A DNA stretch of 64,000 nucleotides from CAZMNY01 sp964635375 (GCA_964635375.1 CAZWOU010000014.1:5504-69503); one strand, 5' to 3'. Shown: positions 1 through 9,586, counted from the first letter of the stretch. Translations and numbers: made by a program. The notes: generated by a model not told the origin, from the letters alone.

Positions 1-324
1 CTTTGCACTTTGGAGCAAGTCGTGCACTGGATGTGTGACGCTCCCGCTCGGGTTTGGGACATCGTCGACAAAGGGCGGATTGCGAATGGCTATGACGCCG
101 ATTTGGTTCTCGTCGATTTGCAGAAGCGAGCGACTGTCGACAACGCTTCGCAAGAGACCAAGTGCGGCTGGAGTCCATGGCACGGGCGTTCCCTGCAAGG
201 ATGGCCCGTCCGGACTTGGGTTAGAGGTCGGGAGGTTTTTCGCGACGGTCAGTTTGCCAAACAGCCCGCGGGAGAAGAAGCTATTTTCGACCACGCTCGC
301 GGCGGCTACTGGGCAACCCCGTGA
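1..324 (+). CDS. Dihydroorotase family amidohydrolase, C-terminal part (5' cut by window edge)
   Basis: The reading frame is open from base 1 to the TGA at 322-324, so only about the last 107 residues are visible. The segment has the typical end of a cyclic amidohydrolase: the short helix before APARVW, then the return strand of the small beta-sandwich domain in GYDADLVLVDL, then TKCGWSPWHG and GWPVRTWVRGREVF. This order and wording match class I dihydroorotases, which close carbamoyl-aspartate to dihydroorotate in cytosolic pyrimidine synthesis. The metal-binding residues lie upstream of the window. A related hydantoinase or allantoinase is possible, but the SPW...PVRTWVRG stretch fits dihydroorotase better. 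Confidence 0.8.
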   Translation, partial: LCTLEQVVHWMCDAPARVWDIVDKGRIANGYDADLVLVDLQKRATVDNASQETKCGWSPWHGRSLQGWPVRTWVRGREVFRDGQFAKQPAGEEAIFDHARGGYWATP

Positions 325-630
325 ACGTTAGACGTCCAACGCTCCGACTCGCCACACATCAGCGACTTGCCCGCGGCGATTCTCGCGCCCTCGACGCCGC
401 GAAGTGCGATCAACCGGCGTCGACGCATGATGCTGAATTCCCACTTGCGTGCATCGAAGCCAAGCCCGTGTGAGAGTCGCCTTGTCCTTCTCGCCACTCT
501 TGATTTGGCCCGCAAATATCTCTCCGGTCCCTCTTTGACGCGACGGAGGAGCCAGATTGCGAGTAAGATTACCACTACTGTTGTCGACTGAAAATTGAAT
601 GACCGAAGTCCACCCAGGTAGGCGTTCAAG
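325..630. other. Intergenic region without a supported gene
   Basis: About 306 bases between the dihydroorotase stop and the cytochrome/DUF1549 gene. Reading frames on either strand are Arg/Ser/Pro-rich and resemble no protein I know. It probably carries the promoter of the following gene, but I see no convincing -35/-10 pair. Confidence 0.5.
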
Positions 631-3627
631 ATGAAGACCCGAACCTTCCTGCTGCCGTTGGCGATTTCTCTGCTCGTGTTTCCGCGACAAGCGTCGCGAG
701 CCGACGAGACATCGCCTGACTTCGAAACCGTGATGGCGCCGCTGCTAATCAAACGTTGTGTGGAGTGCCATGAGGGACGGAATCCGTCTGGGGACCTGCT
801 TCTGACAACAAGAGAAGGACTGCTGGAGGGAGGCGATTCGGGGCCGGCGATTGATCTCGATTCGCCGCGACAAAGCCACCTGCTGCTGCGCGTTCATGAT
901 GTCGAGATGCCGCCGCAGAAGCAGGGGAAGCCTCAAAAACTGCCGGCAAAGGAAGTCGAACTTCTTGAACGCTGGCTGATCGCAGGAGCCCCCTGGCCGG
1001 AGAAGCGGAGGCTCGACTTGTTCGAACGAACCAGTGACGTCCGCGCAGGACGAGACTGGTGGTCCCTTCAACCCATCCAGCGCCCGCAGGTTCCGAAGCT
1101 GAAGTTGGCGACGCAGCCCGAGAATGAAATCGATGCATTCATTCTTGCTCGGTTGGAGAAGGAGCAGATGGTTCCCGCCCCACAAGCCGACAAGCGTACG
1201 CTCTTGCGACGCCTGTACTACGATTTGCTTGGCCTGCCGCCAACGACGGCGCAGATCGAGCAGTTTGAGAACGATACGTCGCCTGGCGCGTGGGAAGACG
1301 CGATTGATACGCTGCTCGCCTCGGAGCATTACGGCGAACGCTGGGGGCGCTACTGGCTCGATCTGGTTCGCTTCGCCGACACCAGCGGTTACGAGCGAGA
1401 TCAGGAGAAACCCTTCGCCTGGAAGTATCGCGATTGGGTCGTTGCCTCGCTCAATTCGGATTTGCCCTATCACCAGTTCATTGTTGAGCAACTTGCGGGC
1501 GACGAACTTCCGGAGCGAAGCGAACGGACCGTTATCGCGACCGGGTTTCTTCGATTGGGAACTTGGAACGATGAGCCCAACGATCCGCTCGATTACCAGT
1601 ACGACCGTTTGGAAGACCTCATCCACACCACCTCGTCCGCCTTTCTCGGCATGACGGTGAAATGCGCCCGCTGTCACTCGCACAAGTTTGATCCGATCAC
1701 CCAAGAGGACTATTACCGCATGGGCTCAGCCTTTTGGGCGGGCCCGATCGCTCCGCGCGGGCGAGGTCTGCTTGGCGGACCCAAGTTGGATGAACTGGGT
1801 TTCGACGACGTGCTTGGTTGGAGCGATTTGGGCCCAACGCCTGCGCCACTGTACGTACTGAAGAATGGAGAGCGAGAGCGTCCGTTGCAGAAGGTTGTCC
1901 CTGCTTCGCTGTCGTTGATTCCCGCGTTGGAGCGTGTTTTCGATCCTCCCGCTAAGGGCTCGACCACTTCTCGCCGCCGACTCCAATTGGCCCGCTGGAT
2001 CGCCCATCCGAACAATCCCCTGACTCCGCGCGTTCTCGTCAATCGGTTGTGGCTGCATCATTTTGGCAAGGGAATTGTACGTTCGCCGAACAACTTTGGT
2101 TTTCTGGCCGATCCGCCCACCCATCCGGAATTGCTCGAATGGCTCACCGCCGAATTCATGAGTGGCGGTTGGACTATCAAACGAATGCACAAGCTGATCC
2201 TGACGTCCAGGACTTGGCGACAATCGTCGCTGCACCCCCGATTTGCCGAGCAGGCCAAACTGGACGCCGGAAACCGCACGTGGTGGCGGGCGGAACGAAG
2301 ACGGCTTGATGCGGAGGCGCTCCGCGATTCGATGCTGGCCACGACGGGCGAATTGGACACGCGTCTCGGCGGCCCCGGGTTTCGTCCCTCGATCAGCCCT
2401 GATGCGTTGGAAGGGCTTTCCAAAAAGGCAGCCGCCTGGCAGGCGTCATCGCCAGAAGAACAGGCTCGCCGCAGCCTTTACATCTTCTCAAAACGCGGGT
2501 TGCCTCCGCCGATGATGACGACCTTTGACTTCTGTGATACGACTCAATCCAGCGGGAAGCGAGGTACGACAACCGTCCCGACCCAATCACTGGCGATGCT
2601 GAACAACCAATTCGTTCACCTGCGAAGCGAATCGCTCGCTCGCAGCGTCCTAGCGGCAACTGCGGATCCGCGAGACCAGGTGACTGAACTCTGGGCGAGA
2701 GTCTATGGGAGAAAACCATCGCGAGATGAGCTGGATCTGGCTACGCGCCATCTCTCGAGTCAATCGCGGCGGTTCGAGGAACAGCATCAGGAGCGGCTCG
2801 GGCTAATCGGGAAAGACGCGGCGAAGAGAGCGGATCAACTCAGCCAAGCTTTGGTGCTGCACTTGCGAGCGGACCGGGGAGTCACGGTCGATTCCGCCAA
2901 CCGTGTTTCGCAATGGAAAGACCAATCGGGACACGATCATCACGCTCAGCAGGCGACGGCCAGCCACCAGCCGAGTTTGGATCGCAGCGGATTCGGGGCG
3001 GAATCACTCGGCGCGGGGCGGGCAGCCGTATCGTTCGACGGCCAGCGGCGGTTCATGCATCTGCACGGGGCGCTGTTGAAAGAGCAGGATTGTACGATCA
3101 TCGCCATCGTCAACGATCGAGGGACCGCTGGGCATCGGGAGATCCTCTCCAACTGGAACGGCGCGGCCGGCAACTCCGTGTCGTCTCTGTTCCTTGGCCT
3201 GACCTCAAAAGACACAGTCCGTTTTAGCGACGCCTTTGCCGCCGCCGGGCGAATCAGAAGTCCGAGCCGACCGTTTGTGATCACCGCGATCAACGGGGCC
3301 GATCGGTCCGCAGTCTTTCTCAACGGCCGGGAGCTATCCGCCCGCAAGAGTCGGCTCCCCGCCCGAGATCTGTCCACGGACTGGGTGATTGGACAGCAAG
3401 GGAACATCAATGGCGAATACTGGAATGGCGGCATTGCTGAAATACGTGTTTACGCCCGTGCTCTCTCCGATGGCGAGCGGGCCTTCGTTGAGCGCGAGGC
3501 CGCGCAGCGTTTTGACATTCCTTTTGCGACGCCGAACTCTGTCCGAGCACTGCCGGGCCAAGCCCTTGCACTCGCGTCGTTAGCTCACGTGTTGCTGAAC
3601 TCCAACGAATTCCTTTACGTGGACTGA
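631..3627 (+). CDS. Secreted planctomycete cytochrome C / DUF1549 / DUF1553 protein with inserted LamG-like domain
   Basis: A 998-residue protein of the large planctomycete family that pairs with DUF1501 proteins. An N-terminal signal peptide (about residues 1-24) is followed by a cytochrome-like PSCyt1 domain with heme motif CVECH (43-47) and the LTTREGLLEGGDSGPA signature. DUF1549 (about 160-375) starts at NEIDAFILARLE and contains a second CxxCH (KCARCHSHKFDPI). DUF1553 (about 460-720) shows LARWIAHPNNPLTPRVLVNR and VPTQSLAMLNNQF. A beta-rich LamG/concanavalin-like domain (about 745-960, LHLRADRGV...WKDQSG) sits before the last DUF1553 strand ALASLAHVLLNSNEFLYVD, so it is an insertion and not a simple C-terminal tail. 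The next gene starts 8 bases downstream, indicating an operon. The family is thought to act outside the cytoplasm, probably on polysaccharides, but its biochemical role is unknown. Confidence 0.93.
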   Translation: MKTRTFLLPLAISLLVFPRQASRADETSPDFETVMAPLLIKRCVECHEGRNPSGDLLLTTREGLLEGGDSGPAIDLDSPRQSHLLLRVHDVEMPPQKQGKPQKLPAKEVELLERWLIAGAPWPEKRRLDLFERTSDVRAGRDWWSLQPIQRPQVPKLKLATQPENEIDAFILARLEKEQMVPAPQADKRTLLRRLYYDLLGLPPTTAQIEQFENDTSPGAWEDAIDTLLASEHYGERWGRYWLDLVRFADTSGYERDQEKPFAWKYRDWVVASLNSDLPYHQFIVEQLAGDELPERSERTVIATGFLRLGTWNDEPNDPLDYQYDRLEDLIHTTSSAFLGMTVKCARCHSHKFDPITQEDYYRMGSAFWAGPIAPRGRGLLGGPKLDELGFDDVLGWSDLGPTPAPLYVLKNGERERPLQKVVPASLSLIPALERVFDPPAKGSTTSRRRLQLARWIAHPNNPLTPRVLVNRLWLHHFGKGIVRSPNNFGFLADPPTHPELLEWLTAEFMSGGWTIKRMHKLILTSRTWRQSSLHPRFAEQAKLDAGNRTWWRAERRRLDAEALRDSMLATTGELDTRLGGPGFRPSISPDALEGLSKKAAAWQASSPEEQARRSLYIFSKRGLPPPMMTTFDFCDTTQSSGKRGTTTVPTQSLAMLNNQFVHLRSESLARSVLAATADPRDQVTELWARVYGRKPSRDELDLATRHLSSQSRRFEEQHQERLGLIGKDAAKRADQLSQALVLHLRADRGVTVDSANRVSQWKDQSGHDHHAQQATASHQPSLDRSGFGAESLGAGRAAVSFDGQRRFMHLHGALLKEQDCTIIAIVNDRGTAGHREILSNWNGAAGNSVSSLFLGLTSKDTVRFSDAFAAAGRIRSPSRPFVITAINGADRSAVFLNGRELSARKSRLPARDLSTDWVIGQQGNINGEYWNGGIAEIRVYARALSDGERAFVEREAAQRFDIPFATPNSVRALPGQALALASLAHVLLNSNEFLYVD

Positions 3628-3635
3628 GCCTAGTC

Positions 3636-5099
3636 ATGTCGAAGCAACTCATGTTTCCTTGCGGTCAAACCCGCCGCGAGTTCATTTGGGAGATGGGCGG
3701 CGGTTTCACGGGGTTAGCGCTGACGAGCTTGCTGGCGCGCGATGGCTTTTTCACACGGCATGCGGCCGCGGACGAGAACGACCGTTCGTTGAATCCGCTG
3801 GCCGCGAGAGAGCCGCAGTTCAAACCCCGCGCGAAGGCCTGCATTTTTCTGATGATGAACGGTGCTCCCTCGCAGGTCGACAGCTTCGACTACAAGCCGG
3901 AACTAAAAAAGTACGGCGGCAAACAACTTCCCGCTGACAAGAAGTTCATCAACTCGGGCGGTCGCAAGATGGGATTCCTGACGCCCGCCTGGAGGCCCTT
4001 TCGTCCTGGAGGCGAGAGTGGGTTGATGGTCTCGGACTATTTTCCCAACGTCCGCAAACACGCCGACAAATTGTGCGTCCTCAACTCGTGTCACACTGAT
4101 AGTCATGCCCACGGCTCGGCGCTCGTCGCGATGAACACGGGCAAGACTTTCATCGGCCGCCCATCGCTCGGCAGCTGGTGCGTCTACGGTCTCGGAACCG
4201 AAAACGAGAGTCTCCCCGGCTACGTTACCATTTTGGATAAACGCGGCGGCCCTATTGGCGGTCAACCCAACTGGTCGAGCGGCTTCATGCCGGCCACCTA
4301 TGCTGGGACGCTCTTTCGCCCCGTTGGTAATCCAATCCTCGACTTGAAAGCTCCCGACCATATCACCCGACCGGTGCAGCGCGAACAACTCGACCTGCTG
4401 GCGAAACTCAATCAGCGCCACCTGGACGCGAGGCCCGGTGGAAGGGAACTGGCGGCGCGGATCAATAGCTATGAACTCGCCTATCGAATGCAGACCGAAA
4501 CACCAGAGGCGGTAGATCTGTCGCAGGAGACCGAAAGCACGCTGAACATGTACGGCGTCGGTCGACAGCCCACTGACGAGTACGGCCGTAACTGTCTGAT
4601 TGCACGCCGCTTGGTCGAACGAGGCGTGCGCTTCATTCAGCTCTATTCCGGCGGCGGGCATCTGGAGGAGACCTGGGACGCGCACGAGAGCATCGAAAAG
4701 AATCATGGTCGCCACGCGGCGGAGGTCGATCAGCCGATCGCGGCGCTGTTGACCGACCTTGAGCAGCGAGGCTTGCTGGAAGACACCTTGATTGTCTGGG
4801 GCGGCGAGTTCGGCCGGATGCCGTTCAGCGAGGGGAAAGACGCGCCGGGGCGCAATCACAATCCGTACGGCTTCAGCATGTGGCTGGCTGGGGGGAAAGT
4901 CAAAGGTGGTTCGAACTATGGCAAAACGGACGAATTCGGATTTGAAGCTGTTGCTGACAAGGTTCACTTCAACGACTTGCACGCCACGATTCTGCACATG
5001 CTGGGTCTCGACCACGAGTTGCTGACGTATTTCCATCAGGGCCGTAAGGAAAGCCTGACGGACGTTGGCGGTCGCGTGATTAACGAAGTCCTCGCCTGA
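3636..5099 (+). CDS. DUF1501 family protein with Tat-type signal
   Basis: A 487-residue DUF1501 protein (alkaline-phosphatase/sulfatase superfamily fold). The N-terminus carries a twin-arginine signal, TRREFIWEMGG followed by a hydrophobic GLALTSLLA stretch, so export in a folded state is likely. Family hallmarks visible are KACIFLMMNGAPSQVDSFDYKP, the HTDSHAHGSALVAMNTG region, RLVERGVRFIQLYSGG, and the C-terminal VWGGEFGRMPF and GRNHNPYGFSMWLAGG blocks that would hold metal ligands. It lies 8 bases after the DUF1549/DUF1553 gene, the standard planctomycete pairing, so both probably work together in the periplasm. The substrate is unknown. Confidence 0.93.
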   Translation: MSKQLMFPCGQTRREFIWEMGGGFTGLALTSLLARDGFFTRHAAADENDRSLNPLAAREPQFKPRAKACIFLMMNGAPSQVDSFDYKPELKKYGGKQLPADKKFINSGGRKMGFLTPAWRPFRPGGESGLMVSDYFPNVRKHADKLCVLNSCHTDSHAHGSALVAMNTGKTFIGRPSLGSWCVYGLGTENESLPGYVTILDKRGGPIGGQPNWSSGFMPATYAGTLFRPVGNPILDLKAPDHITRPVQREQLDLLAKLNQRHLDARPGGRELAARINSYELAYRMQTETPEAVDLSQETESTLNMYGVGRQPTDEYGRNCLIARRLVERGVRFIQLYSGGGHLEETWDAHESIEKNHGRHAAEVDQPIAALLTDLEQRGLLEDTLIVWGGEFGRMPFSEGKDAPGRNHNPYGFSMWLAGGKVKGGSNYGKTDEFGFEAVADKVHFNDLHATILHMLGLDHELLTYFHQGRKESLTDVGGRVINEVLA

Positions 5100-5156
5100 T
5101 CACAAAGATCCTCCGCGGCCCTCTGTGGTCTTGAGTCGCGGTAATGGAACTTAGCG

Positions 5157-6365
5157 TCAACTCATCGCCGACTGCAGGATCAGCTCAAGATCGTCTTGAG
5201 TGACTGGGCGCGGGCTGACACGGAGAATGCGTTTGACCGTGAAAGCGGCTTTCGCCATCTCGGGAACTTGATCCGCGCGGACGCCCACTTCGCTCAAACT
5301 CGCGGGAATCCCGATATCCGACTTGAGCCGTTCGACAGCAGTGATGGCCCGGTCCGCGGCTGTCTCGGCGTCCAACCCGGAAGTAGCTTCTCCCAGTAGT
5401 TCGGCGATTCGCGAGGTCTGAGTGAGTCGCGCGGGGGCGTTGAAGCGCATCACATAGGGCAGCAACAGACCGCAGCCGACGCCGTGTGGCGTATGCGCGA
5501 CCTGATTGAGGGCGAATTCCAGGGCGTGAACAACCGCCACACCCACGTTGGAAAAGGCCATCCCAGCCAGCATCGCCGCCAAGGCCATGCCCTCGCGAGC
5601 TTCCAGATCATTGCCGTTCTCTACGGCGCGGCGCAAATGACGCCCCACCAATTCGATCGCTCGTTCCGCCAGCACGTCCGCCAGCGGATGGCGGCCTTGG
5701 TAAACAGTCCGCTCACCCGAAGGCAGTGGAAAGTTCTCGTTGTCGATGGCTGTGTAGGCTTCAATTGCATGGGTGAGCGCATCGATGCCGCTGGCGGCGG
5801 TCACTTTCGGAGGGCAACTGACAGTTAACATGGGATCGACAATGGCAATTCTTGGTCTCAAGTAGTTGCTGAGGATTCCGAACTTTCCACCGCTGTCCGG
5901 ATCGCAGAGGACTGATGCCGCCGTCACTTCCGAGCCCGTTCCGGAGGTCGTCGGTAGGAGAATGAGAGGAAAGATCGGTCCGGGAACGACTTGGTCTCCG
6001 GCGTAGTCCTTGACTGCTCCGCCATGAGCGAGCACGACGGCAGCGGCCTTAGCGATGTCCATGTTGCTGCCGCCGCCCAAACCGAGAAGCAGGTCGGGCT
6101 TCACGTCACCGGCCATGGCTACCGCATCGTTAACTGCGTGAAACGGAGGTTCTGGCGTACCGCCATCAAACACCTCGACCTGCACGCCGGCGTCAGCCAA
6201 TGGGGCGCTGACTTGATCGACCAGTCCCGCGTCAACCAGTGTTTTGTCGGTTATCACGAGCGCTCGACGGGCGTTCATGCGTTGCGCGACCTCACCCAAT
6301 TGGGCGATGGCGCCGCGGCCAAACAACAGTTCTCCGGCGTTATGAAACGTCCAGGTGGTTCTCAT
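5157..6365 (-). CDS. Iron-containing alcohol dehydrogenase
   Basis: A 402-residue group III (Fe-dependent) alcohol dehydrogenase, reducing or oxidising a short alcohol/aldehyde with NAD(P). The dinucleotide motif GGGSNMDIAKA, the PTTSGTGSEVTAASVL block and the metal-binding histidines in GIDALTHAIEAYT and VVHALEFALNQVAHTPHGVGCGLLLP are all present. I chose the ATG at 6363-6365 because family members begin close to the TWTFHNAGELLFGRGA segment. An upstream in-frame ATG at 6441-6443 would add 26 residues and would begin 5 bases after the stop of the upstream gene, so it cannot be excluded. It probably forms an operon with the isomerase-like gene upstream. The substrate cannot be told from sequence. 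Confidence 0.9.
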   Translation of the reverse strand: MRTTWTFHNAGELLFGRGAIAQLGEVAQRMNARRALVITDKTLVDAGLVDQVSAPLADAGVQVEVFDGGTPEPPFHAVNDAVAMAGDVKPDLLLGLGGGSNMDIAKAAAVVLAHGGAVKDYAGDQVVPGPIFPLILLPTTSGTGSEVTAASVLCDPDSGGKFGILSNYLRPRIAIVDPMLTVSCPPKVTAASGIDALTHAIEAYTAIDNENFPLPSGERTVYQGRHPLADVLAERAIELVGRHLRRAVENGNDLEAREGMALAAMLAGMAFSNVGVAVVHALEFALNQVAHTPHGVGCGLLLPYVMRFNAPARLTQTSRIAELLGEATSGLDAETAADRAITAVERLKSDIGIPASLSEVGVRADQVPEMAKAAFTVKRILRVSPRPVTQDDLELILQSAMS

Positions 6366-6447
6366 TGCTTCAATACCTATTCGGTTGTTCGATTCAAACT
6401 TGAGTGAATACGCTTCGGCGGTCAATTGGTCCCGTATGCTCATTCAG

Positions 6448-7305
6448 TCATTTCGACAATTCGGCGACAAGCGTCCGCAGATAAGCCACTGCATCTTCAA
6501 CAGCTTTGGTTTCGTCCGCTTGCGGATCTTTCAGGAAGTCAATCTCAACGCAAAGCATGCCGTCATAGCCACCTGCCGCCAATGCGTTCACGACGCCAGG
6601 CATGTCGATGATTCCGCTTCCCGCGGGAGCGCTTGGCCAGAAGGTCCAATCCCGCGGCGAGCCGTGAGAGGGGTCGATGTCTTTGATATGAGTGGCATAG
6701 GTCCGTTTGGCAAGCTTGCGGGCTGCCTCAACGGGATCCTCGAATACTCGCAGCGTGTTGCCCGAGTCAAAGTTGACGCCCAGATAGGGCGAGTCGACGC
6801 GGTCGAGAATCTCAAGAATCTCATCGGAGTTGAAGTCGATGTGGTTCTCGATGGCCAGGCGAACGTCGGCGTCTTCCGCCTTCTTGACGCTTTCCGAGAG
6901 GATGGCGGCGATCCGCTCGATCTGGGGACCGTGAGGCTCATCGCGAAACATCAGGCTGCTGCCGACGATCCTCATAACCGTCGCGCCGATGGACTGCGCG
7001 GTCGCGAGATGTTGCTCCATCTCCTGTGCCGCTTCTCGATTCTTGCCGCCCTCCAGGCCGTCCGGATGCCCCCATGCGATCATCCGCTCCATCCCCTGTT
7101 CGTCCAGCTTCTCTTTGATCTGGGCGAGGTAATCTGCATCGAAATTCGGCATGAAGCAGGTTTCCAACGAGATTCCATCCACATTCAGTCGAATCGCTTC
7201 GTCGATCGACTGCTCAAACTCCCATCGCCGCCCCGGATCGATCTGGTTCGGATAAACTTCGCCGAACAGGCGGTGGTAGCTGTAAGTGTCTATGCCGACT
7301 TTCAT
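6448..7305 (-). CDS. Sugar phosphate isomerase/epimerase-like TIM-barrel protein
   Basis: A 285-residue protein of the xylose-isomerase-like TIM-barrel superfamily (AP endonuclease 2 fold). Barrel strands are visible: MKVGIDTYSYHR, DGISLETCFMP, MIAWGHPDGLEGG, VMRIVGSS, LAIENHIDFNSDEIL, LGVNFDSGN, THIKDIDPS and MLCVEIDF. The conserved acidic and His residues (ENH, D in FDSGN, HIKD, CVEID) are the usual divalent-metal ligands. The start at 7303-7305 is supported by an AGGTGGAG ribosome-binding site 7 bases upstream; the longer reading frame to 7416 has no such site. It precedes the iron alcohol dehydrogenase in a likely two-gene operon, suggesting catabolism of a sugar or polyol, which is inference. 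Confidence 0.88.
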   Translation of the reverse strand: MKVGIDTYSYHRLFGEVYPNQIDPGRRWEFEQSIDEAIRLNVDGISLETCFMPNFDADYLAQIKEKLDEQGMERMIAWGHPDGLEGGKNREAAQEMEQHLATAQSIGATVMRIVGSSLMFRDEPHGPQIERIAAILSESVKKAEDADVRLAIENHIDFNSDEILEILDRVDSPYLGVNFDSGNTLRVFEDPVEAARKLAKRTYATHIKDIDPSHGSPRDWTFWPSAPAGSGIIDMPGVVNALAAGGYDGMLCVEIDFLKDPQADETKAVEDAVAYLRTLVAELSK

Positions 7306-7743
7306 TGGAATTCTCCACCTGTGAGCGTAGCCTGCTCTCCGGAAAGCGTCGCCAGAGAAGCGAATCATCGCCAGGTCGTCGACAAGAAGTCGAATCCATC
7401 TGATCCCAGTTAGCAAGTAGGCGAACGCGTTTCACCTCTCTCGCCGCAGTAGAAGAATCACCGCATGTCTTCGTCCACTTGGCGTCGCCAAAAACGCCAA
7501 GTGCGGACCGCGTGCGAAAAGGTTTCACAATCCACGCTCGCGCAAGCCCGCGCGCAGGGACACGCGCGCAGGGAGGCCGAACACATGCTAACCTAGTCAC
7601 TGGGCCGCGGCCTCGAATTCACCGATGAGAAAGAAGTCGAGAGAGATCGGGAATTGGCAGCGTCTCTGGATGAAAATACACGGTCCCTGGATGAAAATAC
7701 CCGAGTACAACCTCAGAGCAGAATCTCGTAGGACAAAGTTCAA
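7306..7743. other. Divergent intergenic region with an inverted repeat and a short tandem repeat
   Basis: About 438 bases between the divergently transcribed isomerase operon and the PQQ-like propeller gene. No credible gene is seen. It contains a 10-bp perfect inverted repeat (7476-7503), two copies of CGCGCAGGGA at 7551-7560 and 7565-7574, and a near-perfect 18-base direct repeat (7662-7679 and 7683-7700, one mismatch) ending about 45 bases before the propeller start. Promoters for both directions must lie here. Confidence 0.5.
7476..7503. repeat. Perfect 10-bp inverted repeat (CACTTGGCGT / ACGCCAAGTG)
   Basis: The arms 7476-7485 and 7494-7503 are exact reverse complements separated by 8 bases. 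No T-run follows on either side, and the site lies between divergent genes, so an operator for a dimeric regulator is more likely than a terminator. This is inference. Confidence 0.6.
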
Positions 7744-9048
7744 ATGAAACATTCCCTCCGCCATCGTTTCTCGTCCAAACTGGTTGCCATCGCACTCGGC
7801 CTCTGCTTCGTCTCGGCGTCGCTCCAGGCAGAGGAGTGGCCTCGTTGGCGCGGGCCGCGTGACAATGGCAGCATCGAAGACGGAAGCTACCCGGTTCAGT
7901 GGGACGCCAGAAACACGCTCTGGAAAACGCCGCTTCCGGGCAAGGGATGTTCGACGCCCATCGTCTGGAACAAACGGATCTATCTCACGGCCCCGCTGAA
8001 CGGAAAGGACGCTCTGTTAGCGTTTGATATGGCTGGAAAGTTACTTTGGCAGACCCCTTTCGGCCCTGAAAACCCAGGCAAACATCGAAACGGATCCGGA
8101 AGCAATGCTTCACCCACAACCGATGGAAAGGGACTCTTCGTCTACTACAAGAGCGGCACAATGGCTGCAGTCGAGTTTGATGGCAAAGTGCGTTGGCAGA
8201 CCAATCTCGTCAAACGCTTCGGTCCCGACACGCTTTATTGGGACCATGGCACTTCCCCTGTCGTTACAGAGCGATACTTGGTGATGGCTCGTATGCACGA
8301 AGGAGAATCGTGGCTGGCGGCTTTTGACAAGACCAGCGGAAAGATGGCGTGGAAAGTTCCTCGAAATTTCAAGACGCCGCGAGAAGGAGACCACGGGTAC
8401 ACGACGCCACTCGTCATCCAACAAGGCGGCAAGGAATCGCTTCTCGTTTGGGGCGCGCAACACCTCACGGCCCATGACGTCGCGGATGGGGCAACGCTCT
8501 GGTCGTGCGGGGACTTCAATCCCCAGTCTGTGAAACTTTGGCCCGCGGTAGCCACACCAGTTATTGCCGGAAACATCGCCGTGGTGCCCGCCGGTCGAAA
8601 TGATCGCCGCGCCCCGAGACTACACGGGATTCGGATTGGGGGCGCCGGCGATGTCACCCAGACCCATCGGGTTTGGAAACGCGACGATATCGGAACTTTC
8701 GTTCCTAGTCCCGCGGAGTACAAAGGAAAGGTCTACCTGGTGCGCGATCGGGGAGAAGTTGAGTGCATTGACCCGGCGACCGGCAAGACCATTTGGAGCG
8801 AAGCTCTTCCGAAGAGCCGCGCCAACTTCTATTCCTCTCCGCTGATCGCTGGCGGAAACCTGTACGCCGCTCGCGAAGACGGCGTGGTGTTCGTCGCCAA
8901 AGTTGACGGCAAGTTTGAGCTGCTGTCAGAAAATGATATGGGCGAATCCATCATCGCCGCACCCGTGCCGGTCTCAAACGGACTGCTCCTTCGCGGCGAA
9001 AACCACCTCTTCTTCGTGCCTTCGCCTGCGGATAAACCCAACGAATAA
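7744..9048 (+). CDS. Secreted PQQ-like beta-propeller repeat protein
   Basis: A 434-residue exported protein. Residues 1-29 form a signal peptide ending at SASLQA. The mature part starts with EEWPRWRGPRDNGS, the typical opening of planctomycete outer-membrane-assembly/BamB-like and PQQ-dehydrogenase-like propellers. It contains repeated blades with A-x-D-x-x-T/S-G-K-x-x-W patterns (LLAFDMAGKLLWQTP, AVEFDGKVRWQT, LAAFDKTSGKMAWKV, ECIDPATGKTIWSE). The catalytic residues of true quinoprotein dehydrogenases are not evident, so a binding or scaffold role is more likely than an enzyme. It appears monocistronic. Confidence 0.87.
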   Translation: MKHSLRHRFSSKLVAIALGLCFVSASLQAEEWPRWRGPRDNGSIEDGSYPVQWDARNTLWKTPLPGKGCSTPIVWNKRIYLTAPLNGKDALLAFDMAGKLLWQTPFGPENPGKHRNGSGSNASPTTDGKGLFVYYKSGTMAAVEFDGKVRWQTNLVKRFGPDTLYWDHGTSPVVTERYLVMARMHEGESWLAAFDKTSGKMAWKVPRNFKTPREGDHGYTTPLVIQQGGKESLLVWGAQHLTAHDVADGATLWSCGDFNPQSVKLWPAVATPVIAGNIAVVPAGRNDRRAPRLHGIRIGGAGDVTQTHRVWKRDDIGTFVPSPAEYKGKVYLVRDRGEVECIDPATGKTIWSEALPKSRANFYSSPLIAGGNLYAAREDGVVFVAKVDGKFELLSENDMGESIIAAPVPVSNGLLLRGENHLFFVPSPADKPNE

Positions 9049-9079
9049 TGAGAGTGTGAACGCCGAAATCGCCTCTTCA

Positions 9080-9274
9080 CTAAGCACGTGAGGGGTGATC
9101 AGCCTTGTAGAGTCCGGCCAAGCTAATGATCCCTATTAGCAGGCCAATCACAAGCAGCACTGCGGGATGCCACGAAGTTGAACCGAGGGGAAAAAGGTCA
9201 ACCACGCTAGCTCCTACAAGCATTCCTGAAGCCCAAAGGCCAATCCCTGTAAAAAAGAGAGAGTTCGTTTTCAT
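9080..9274 (-). CDS. Small two-helix membrane protein
   Basis: A 64-residue hypothetical protein. Two hydrophobic segments are visible, FFTGIGLWASGMLVGASVV and PAVLLVIGLLIGIISLAGLY, joined by a short loop and ending in a basic/polar tail. A GGAG lies about 10 bases upstream of the ATG. It is convergent with the propeller gene, 31 bases away. No function is recognisable; the length, TM pattern and ribosome site are the only support. Confidence 0.5.
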   Translation of the reverse strand: MKTNSLFFTGIGLWASGMLVGASVVDLFPLGSTSWHPAVLLVIGLLIGIISLAGLYKADHPSRA

Positions 9275-9586
9275 TTCCCCATTTCTCCATCAAGACCATC
9301 CAACGCTTGAATCACTGGGTTGCCGCTCCAGTGACGTTGATTTCAGTTTGCGACCGGTCGGCAACTCCGGCGCACGGTTATGCTGAATTCGGCGGTCTCG
9401 GATGCCGCTCAAAATAGCGAGCGTACGGCCCGAGATAGTTGGTGTCTGTCTGAATACAAATTGTATCCTCCACGGCGATCCATGTTAATTCATCTTCGTC
9501 GCTTTCCATCCTGATTGCCCCCGACCTCTGTCCTCCCGAACCGCGCGCCAATGAACCGAGAGGCAGTTGTCACGGCCATATTGTCA

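Noticed and set aside
3903..5036. Long minus-strand frame opposite DUF1501
   Set aside because: Antisense shadow of a gene with clear family motifs.
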